Assembly: GCF_958295425.1 (NCBI RefSeq)
Contig: NC_081138.1
Coordinates: 5,010,302 to 5,074,301, forward strand
Reading direction: 5' to 3'
From: Solea solea
Lineage: Eukaryota; Chordata; Actinopteri; Pleuronectiformes; Soleidae
Length of the DNA stretch: 64,000 nucleotides
The translations under genes and the position numbers were made by a program. The notes beneath the pieces were generated by a model. It had not been told where the DNA came from and made no database searches. It worked only from the letters and a program-made list of their open reading frames with translations. This document shows positions 57,716 to 64,000 of the stretch, one piece after another. How positions within the stretch are numbered: the stretch's first letter is position 1; each line of letters starts with the position of its first letter.

Positions 57716-59049
57716 ACCATTGGGGAACAGGTGGGAAGGAGCAAGTTACATGAAACAAGAGGAGAGAGAAATCTCTAAATAAAATCCCGAAACCGCAAGA
57801 CAACATTGACACAAGACAACAACTATGACATCATACAGAAAATAAAAACGAGTGGACTGATTTATTTTATGTTATTATTATTGTTATTATTATTATTATC
57901 ATTAATAATTTTAAAAATCCTGACCGCACACCGCTGTCTACAAGGTAAGAACCAGTCTGGTCATTCTCTTCTGACCTCTGGCTTCAGCAGTGCATTTTAA
58001 ACATTAGAGAAACTCAGACCCGCACATCTGCCCGCACATCTGCCCGCACATCTGCCTCCAACAACCACGCCACATTCAAACGGCACTTTTCCGTCGTACA
58101 GTTCCAGCACTACTCTGCTCAACTCAACCGTTGGGGATAGTTCCTGGATCTCTGGAACTCTATGATGAAAAATGTGCCAAAAGTCACTTAAATCCTCTTC
58201 GTCCTCGTTCTCATGCTCAGTTTGACCTTCAGCAGGTCGCCTTGACCCTGTCTGCATGTCTAAATGCATTGACTTGCTGCCGTGTGATTGGCTGATTAGA
58301 CGTTTCCGTTATCAAGCTGTTAAACAGGTGTACGGCATCTGGGATCCACAGGGATCTTTGGTTTTCCCAAAGAAACACACTACGCAGCCACATAGGTTAG
58401 ACCAAGCATGGGCAAAAATGTGTCCAAATAAACTACAAAATACAGCAGCCACACCATGTGTCAAAATAAAATACTGTACGTTTGTATTTTCGAAATACAA
58501 AAAACACTTTCCCACACCAAGGCAGAAAAAATGGGTTAAACCAAGTGTAGGACACTTTCTTTTGTTACCTGAGGACAAAATGTAACCCTGCAAAGTCTAT
58601 TTTCTAGTCTAGTTTGAAAATGCAATATTACTTTCTGACCCTGGAAATGCAACAACATTCATCGCTGTCTTAAATTCTTCTTCTTTTTTCGGGTTCTCCC
58701 TTTGGGGGTCACCACAGTGAATCATCAGCCCCCTTGTGTCCACTTCTGTTACACCAACTGTCCTCATGTCCTCCTTCACAACACCTCTCTGTGGTCTTCA
58801 ACATCTGTCCCTCCCCTGCACATGATCGCTCTTATTTTATTTCCAAACCGTTCAATCTGAGCTTTGCTTTACAAATCACAGTTGGAATAAAGACCGTTCT
58901 CTGGATGAAGGTCTGATTAGGTTCAGACTCAACAGTGAAGAAAGAAACTCTGTACTTGAAATCAGCAAAGAGATTCACATCCAGTGGGCAAGATGTCACA
59001 TGGCAAAGCTCAATATTTGTTAATAAATGATGGGTACGTGGTACAGAGG
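57716..59049. other. Gene-poor region with a 12-bp tandem repeat
   Basis: CGCACATCTGCC repeated three times at 58021-58056; a TTATTATTG run at about 57874-57900. The adjacent CAAACGGCACTTTTCCGTCG and GTTCCAGCACTACTCTGC look like a MITE end. The 90-codon minus frame here (58269-57997) was not recognised. Confidence 0.4.
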
Positions 59050-59330
59050 CTCAGGAGAGGACTAAAACTCCCATAGATTAGCTTTATCTCTTTAATGAGA
59101 CAGCATTAATTTTGGTCCCAAGGTCTGGCAGAAGGCGAGCTGATTTATCATGTGCCTTTAACATTATGGGAATTAGTCTAATTACCGCGGGTGTGCAGAC
59201 TTGATTTTTCCCTTCACAGGAAGCCCATTGTGCGTCTCAACCATTTATCACAGCCACGGTGCGGCCGCCGGACTCCATGAACACAGCTGGTGGGAAAGCG
59301 GTTATCGGTCGATAGCTGCGCAGTGAATGT
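59050..59330. promoter_or_regulatory. Candidate conserved non-coding element H
   Basis: Low-repeat block with TTATCTCTTTAATGAGACAG, TTAACATTATGGGAATTAGT, CTAATTACCGCGGGTG, CCATTTATCACAGCCACGGT and GCGGCCGCCGG. Dense homeodomain, GATA-like and CG-containing sites, no coding frame. Confidence 0.4.
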
Positions 59331-60149
59331 GACTGAAGACAATCGTGTAAATATTAAGTTCAACTCAACTCCGCCACACGTCTCAAGTAAATGGGCTTCC
59401 CATTTGTCTCTAAAGCCCAGAAAATAAGTACATTTACATGATATCTTGTGTTAGTAGTAAACTAGCCTTTTAAAATACATGTAAGTGCGACTGAAATTGT
59501 ACTAAATTGAATTTCACACCCAGATACTGCATTTGACGTCAAACTTCTACTAAATACTCAATTTTATTTTATCTTAAGGCAAAACCTTACAATTATTATA
59601 GAGAAAAAGAAAAATAGTCTATTGTACGGACATCTGGAAGATCAGGGGATAAGTGAATGAAGAGGAAAGATGAAGATAAAGGAGAGTTCTTTAAGCCCTT
59701 TAACACCCGGCGAATCAGCATCTTTGTTGCCAGAAAGGGACAAAGTAGGAAAAACGCCTGTACATAGTTTCCATTTTTTGGCCTGTTTTTGAACATTGAG
59801 ACAAAGACTCAAACAAATATTATTTTAAATATGTGTTGTACTGTTCAAATTTCAAATTTAACATGCAAAATCTGGTGTTCAACTCCAGTGTTTTTTTTTA
59901 AATTGTTAATACACTATGTTAACATGCAGTAAATTGTAAATAACTCCCAGCTATTGCAAGTTATTCTGGAAAAATGGGCCAAAGCACGACCATTCATCAT
60001 TTGTAATGATAGTAATATGGTGCTTTAGGGTAACTATAGCTGTAAAAGGGTTATTTCAGCTCCTGAAAATGCATTATTCTTATCTAACAATAGCAACTTA
60101 AAGGGTCTTATCAGCATTTAAACAAGTGAAGACCAGCGGGCAGTTAGTT
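59331..60149. other. Gene-poor spacer with an inverted dispersed repeat
   Basis: 59695-59825 is the inverted copy of the repeat at 49690-49830 (CATAGTTTCCATTTTTTGGC). The remainder is A+T rich. Confidence 0.5.
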
Positions 60150-60362
60150 TGGGTCAGTCCAGAGCTCACCTGGATTGTTCCAGGATACTGTAAGCATGTC
60201 TCATGTCTGTGGTAATGATTGAAAATGATGCCTGTAATTGCTGATAAGCTCTGTAATGTTTCAGTAAACTGCTGCTAAGGTTACTGACGATAAATCTGGG
60301 CTTTGTGATGCAATGTCAAGGGCCGTCGGCTTCTTTGAACCAATTGTCCTCTTGCCGTCAAA
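60150..60362. promoter_or_regulatory. Candidate conserved non-coding element I
   Basis: GAGCTCACCTGGATTGTTCC, GGTAATGATTGAAAATGATG, CCTGTAATTGCTGATAAGCT and GGGCTTTGTGATGCAATGTC form a low-repeat block with E-box, ATTGTT (Sox-like) and TAAT cores. Confidence 0.35.
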
Positions 60363-60991
60363 GGTGTGTGTGCTGTGTTTGGAGAGTTCCAGGCAAGGGT
60401 TCAAGAGGGCATGCGTGTGCATGCGTATGGAATTAGATTTTCAAGCAACACTTTTTAAGACGCAAACCAACACTTTATGAATTGAGCAAAGACAAATTAG
60501 CAACGAAATCAAAATACACAAATTGCAAATAAAATTTGCTGGAAGGTTAAATCCGACCTCGCTGTTTTAGCACGACTCAGTTCGACTCAACCGTTCTTTT
60601 TTTGCATTATCATTAGGGATAGCACCTGCTACCTGGTGCTCTTTTTGGTATGGATTTAGATCAGTGTCAATATTTTTTCTTACACTTTTTAAGGAGCAAA
60701 TAAAATATCGATTTAGTCATTCACAAATATTTTATCTGTTTGAAAATACACTGTTTGTTTGCAATGATCGGAGTTTTGTTTGCGCTCCCTCACGCTGTGG
60801 TTTTTAAACGTTAGATACTTACAATCATTTTGTCGGAGTTCCAGATTCCAAGCCTGTGACTACCTCCGGTCCATTGAGCTGTTGGTCCAAAACACAGCAG
60901 CCAATCAACAGGCAGCTTCGTAAGGCCCACCCATGGTCAGAATTGCAAACAAAAAACCATGGCGGAAAGAAAGTGCAGAAGGAGATAGTTC
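60363..60991. other. Gene-poor spacer, MITE-like end
   Basis: TAGCACGACTCAGTTCGACTC followed by a GGGATAGCACCTGCTACC stretch (60570-60650) looks like a DNA-transposon terminus. Nothing else recognised. Confidence 0.35.
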
Positions 60992-61400
60992 AGGGTAGGG
61001 TTAGGGGTAAGGGTTAGGGTAAGTGCTAGGACAGAAAATGCTTTTGGAAGATCTGTGTTTTCAAGAGCTTCTTGAAGATAGACAGGGACGCCCCATAAGC
61101 CTTTAGGAGAGCATTTAAGTAGGTGGGAGCAGACCCAGGCTAGCATCAATGATTTGAATTTGATGCGAGCAGCTAAGGGTTGCCAGTGGAGCTCAATGAA
61201 CAGAGGGGTGAGATGTGCCCTTTGAGGTTGATTGAAGACCAGGCGCGCCGCCGCATTCTGGACCATGTGTAGTGGTTCCACAGCACAGGTCGGGAGGCCT
61301 GGTAGCAGGACGTTGCCAAGCCAAGTCAAGGCGGGAGCCTGTACTAGGAGCTGGGTAGCCTGTTGAGTTGGGTATGGTCTGATTTATCTTATATTGAATC
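60992..61400 (-). mobile_element. L2-clade LINE fragment preceded by telomere-like repeats
   Basis: The minus strand reads LPGLPTCAVEPLHMVQNAAA, RLVFNQPQRAHLTPLFIELH, WQPLAARIKFKSLMLAW, the C-terminal RT region of L2 elements, in two frames. At its low-coordinate border (60992-61022) are degenerate GGGTTAGGGTAAGGG units. Confidence 0.8.
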
Positions 61401-61676
61401 GTGCAAAGCAATTCAAATGAAGGATGCATTTATTTTCTTGAAGACTAAACATTTCGAAGCACATGCAAATAATACTTTGTTGCATTGTGTAAAAAGAAAA
61501 TCCACAACCTGCAGAACATTTCATCCAAGTCTGTCCTTTACTTTTTGAGTTATGCTGCTCACAGACAAACAGACAAGAGCGGCCAAAAACGTAACCTTCT
61601 TGGTGGAAGTAATATATTAAAAGTTTTACTGAATTAAAAGGGAAGGTTAGGGCAATCAATCCTTGTTTATATATAC

Positions 61677-62129
61677 CACATGTGTCAAACTGGTGGCCCG
61701 GGGGCCACATGTGGCCCTCCAATCGATTCCATGCGGCCCGCCCACCACTGTGCGAGGTGAAGGAATAGAGACAGAATATAAGACCGGCAATATTTTTAAT
61801 AATAGTAATAAGACATTCAGTTGTAATCATTGCTTTATTCAATGTATTACACTCAACATGAAATTACATATATTTAAGCTGTTTTAATCACAATTATCCT
61901 CGTCATTATTTGCTAAATTTTCAATTCGTGCATCATAAATATGTTTTTATTGTGAATCATTTTATATCAAAACAAGCACTTTTACTTTGCAATTCTGTCT
62001 AATATCATAATGAATATCTTATATTGCCCATTGGCTATAAATAGTTGTTTTTTCCACTTTTTTTCCTCTATGTCGGCCCCCACTTGACCAGACTAGATGC
62101 TCAATGGTCATTTGAGTTTGACACCCCTG
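61677..62129. mobile_element. hAT MITE with perfect 8-bp target-site duplication ATATATAC
   Basis: The left end CACATGTGTCAAAC is a mutated form of CAGGGGTGTCAAAC; the right end reads GTTTGACACCCCTG. The 8-mer ATATATAC flanks it at 61669-61676 and 62130-62137. The interior matches 4057-4386. No transposase. Confidence 0.93.
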
Positions 62130-62137
62130 ATATATAC

Positions 62138-62534
62138 TAATCTGGACTAAAATGTTGAACCAACTGACTCTGAGGCCGCTAGAATATCTAGACCTCTGCA
62201 ATCTTATACAGGAAATCTCATTTGTACGTCTCCATGTTGCAATTTCAAAGAGCAAGTTGTATAAAGTAAAATGTTCCCAAAGAACGACAAAGAGCTTGAT
62301 GATCAAGAGAAATGTCCATCAAGGCAAAACACTGAGGCCCCCCTTTACACCTGGCATTAAAATGTGTTTTCTGTGATCAGATTACAATCGAATAGAGCTT
62401 GACCACTTGTAAGTACAGGACACATTGCGACCACATTGAGCAGAAGTGTAAACGCAATGAGTCTCCAATGTGTCATCCCACGACGCATCATCCAATTGGT
62501 TTCAGAACTCAACAAACTAATGGTTCTCTCTCTC
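62138..62534. other. Spacer
   Basis: No gene or repeat recognised. Confidence 0.4.
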
Positions 62535-62885
62535 TAGGGATGGGATTCGGTATTGGTCAGGATCGGTATCGTCTGATACTAGTCAAAAATCATTGGATTG
62601 GATATCGGATGGATACAACTGTATAATCCGATACAATCCACAAAATCCTATATGTCACATGCTCCATTATGCACAGACTATAATTTATTTCTTCTTTTTG
62701 GGAGAACAATATTTGTTACACAGTTGAAAAATGATGTCTTTGAAATGATTCAGTACAAATGTGTTGTTAACAGCTTCATAGTTCATAAAAGGTCTAGAAT
62801 GACGGTATCGGATCGGAATCGGTAGATACTCGAGTTTGTGATATCGGTATCGGACACAAAAAAAGTGGTATTGTCCCATCCCTAA
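62535..62885. mobile_element. MITE with 'TAGGGATGGGA' inverted ends
   Basis: The left TAGGGATGGGATTCGGTATT and the right GGTATTGTCCCATCCCTA are imperfect inverted repeats; internal GATCGGTATCG and ATCGGATCGGAATCGG elements are also inverted relative to each other. No clear target duplication. Confidence 0.7.
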
Positions 62886-63178
62886 GATAAACTTTGTATG
62901 AAGGAGAATTATGTCCATATATTTAAGCTTTCGAGAATAAAGTCATAATATTACGAGAATAATGTTGAACACGAGAAAAAAGTCGCAATGATTAGAGAAT
63001 AAAGTCATAATATTATGACTCAGATGACGACCTACAACAAGATGAGGAATGAGAAAACTGTATTATTTTTTTTCAGTATGGCCCAAATACTGGTTCTTAA
63101 TTTAGAGAGTTGTTGAGAGATTATTTAAAAAAATGATTCATCACTCTTTTGGGCAAAATATCATTATTATGAAAGGTT

Positions 63179-63222
63179 ATTATGGATTTTTATGGATTTT
63201 TATGGATTTTTATGGATATTAT
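63179..63222 (+). repeat. 10-bp tandem repeat (TATGGATTTT), about four copies
   Basis: Perfect decamer repeated and then decaying to TATGGATATTATG. Confidence 0.95.
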
Positions 63223-63309
63223 GCGCGCCAATGTGTGATATACTTGCATGTCTGTGTCCTGTAGTATCTCACTTCTTAGAAAAAAAAGGATTTAAAAAAA
63301 ACACTTAGA

Positions 63310-63410
63310 ATTGAATAGAATAGAATAGAATAGAATAGAATAGAATAGAAATATTTATCCATCCCCAAGGGAAATTGTTTTAACACAGCAGCAATACAAT
63401 ACAAAAAAAT
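63310..63410. repeat. (GAATA)n pentanucleotide plus retroposon tail
   Basis: Seven or so AGAAT units followed by AAATATTTATCCATCCCCAA and GGGAAATTGTT with a CAGCAGCAATAC block, a fish LINE/SINE 3' end with its simple-sequence tail. Confidence 0.75.
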
Positions 63411-64000
63411 CTTTAACGTAAAATGTACAACAGTGAGAAAAAAAAATAGTGCAATAATAAAAGAATGGCATAAAGGAGTAGATTAAGATTCAATTGATTT
63501 ATTTCATATTTTTCATTTCCTGCACAGCTGAGAGTCTGAAAGTCTTGTTTTGCCAGTTTTAATCATTAAAATCATAAAAAACAATCCATTTGATTTGAGA
63601 AAGTCATTGCTGCTCAGATGAAGGAGGGGGGGCACCATTTCAGGCACTGATTCAATCTCATTTGTGCACCTGCATTTGTCTACAGGCCCGGGTGATGTAT
63701 TTACCTGTGGCTCTGGCCATTTAAATTACTTTAAAATCATAAAAACAGGGAATGTGATATTGGAACGAGGGAGGCTGAGAGAATCAGCCACAGAGGGCAG
63801 CAAATTACCTCTGTATCAGCACCAGAGAGACAGACACTTATCTGCCTGAGAGAGAGCGAGAGAGGTGGGAGGAGCTGCAAGGGCTCTCCAATTTTCTGGA
63901 GGTCAACTTCACACGAGCACACGCGCCGGCCAATTACATATCCCACACCAAACCCCCCCCCACTCACAATCAGACTACACTGTTTATTCATGTGAGCACA
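63411..64000. other. Right-edge region, possible regulatory block
   Basis: 63580-63760 is low-repeat (CATTTCAGGCACTGATTCAA, TGTATTTACCTGTGGCTCTG, GGCCATTTAAATTA). No exon recognised before the window ends. Confidence 0.35.

Noticed and set aside
57997..58269. 90-codon minus-strand frame with acidic EHENEDEEDLSDFW segment
   Set aside because: No family recognised. The C-terminal GRCAGRCAG part comes from a 12-bp tandem repeat, and neighbouring blocks look like a MITE end. Not supported as a gene.
60937..61429. Protein gene on the minus strand (130 and 78 codons)
   Set aside because: Both frames are pieces of an L2 reverse transcriptase C-terminus.

Overview
The window is vertebrate nuclear DNA, most likely from a ray-finned (probably percomorph) fish. 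Every protein-coding gene is split into short GT-AG exons, and the background is full of teleost-type repeats: L2-clade LINE fragments, Tc1/hAT/TTAA-class MITEs, tRNA-derived SINE heads and many microsatellites. The species call is inference. The gene calls come from reading exons, splice phases and protein motifs by eye.

Region 1 (about 0-25.1 kb) is an interleukin-1 receptor family cluster, all on the plus strand. The first gene is cut by the left edge. It has three Ig-domain exon pairs, but no transmembrane or TIR exon could be found for it. The second gene (8252-14005, ten coding exons, 533 aa) is a complete IL1R1-type receptor. The third (16169-25147, twelve coding exons, 569 aa) is a complete IL-18 receptor-type receptor, most like IL18R1. 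The order decoy-like / IL1R1 / IL18R1 echoes the mammalian IL1R2-IL1R1-(IL1RL2-IL1RL1)-IL18R1 order. Together the genes would decide how cells answer IL-1 and IL-18: two signalling TIR receptors plus a possible soluble ligand sink.

Region 2 (about 27.5-34.4 kb) holds two housekeeping-type genes arranged head to head across about 400 bp: PCNP on the minus strand (five coding exons, 172 aa) and STK16 on the plus strand (seven coding exons, 305 aa, with all kinase motifs intact).

Region 3 (about 34.5-64 kb) has no recognisable protein-coding gene. It contains several GC-balanced, low-repeat, TAAT-rich blocks that look like conserved non-coding regulatory DNA. Between them lie MITEs (two with perfect 8-bp target-site duplications), LINE fragments, a 15-copy 43-bp minisatellite whose minus strand is open in all three registers, and simple repeats. 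Which gene the putative regulatory blocks serve cannot be decided from this window.
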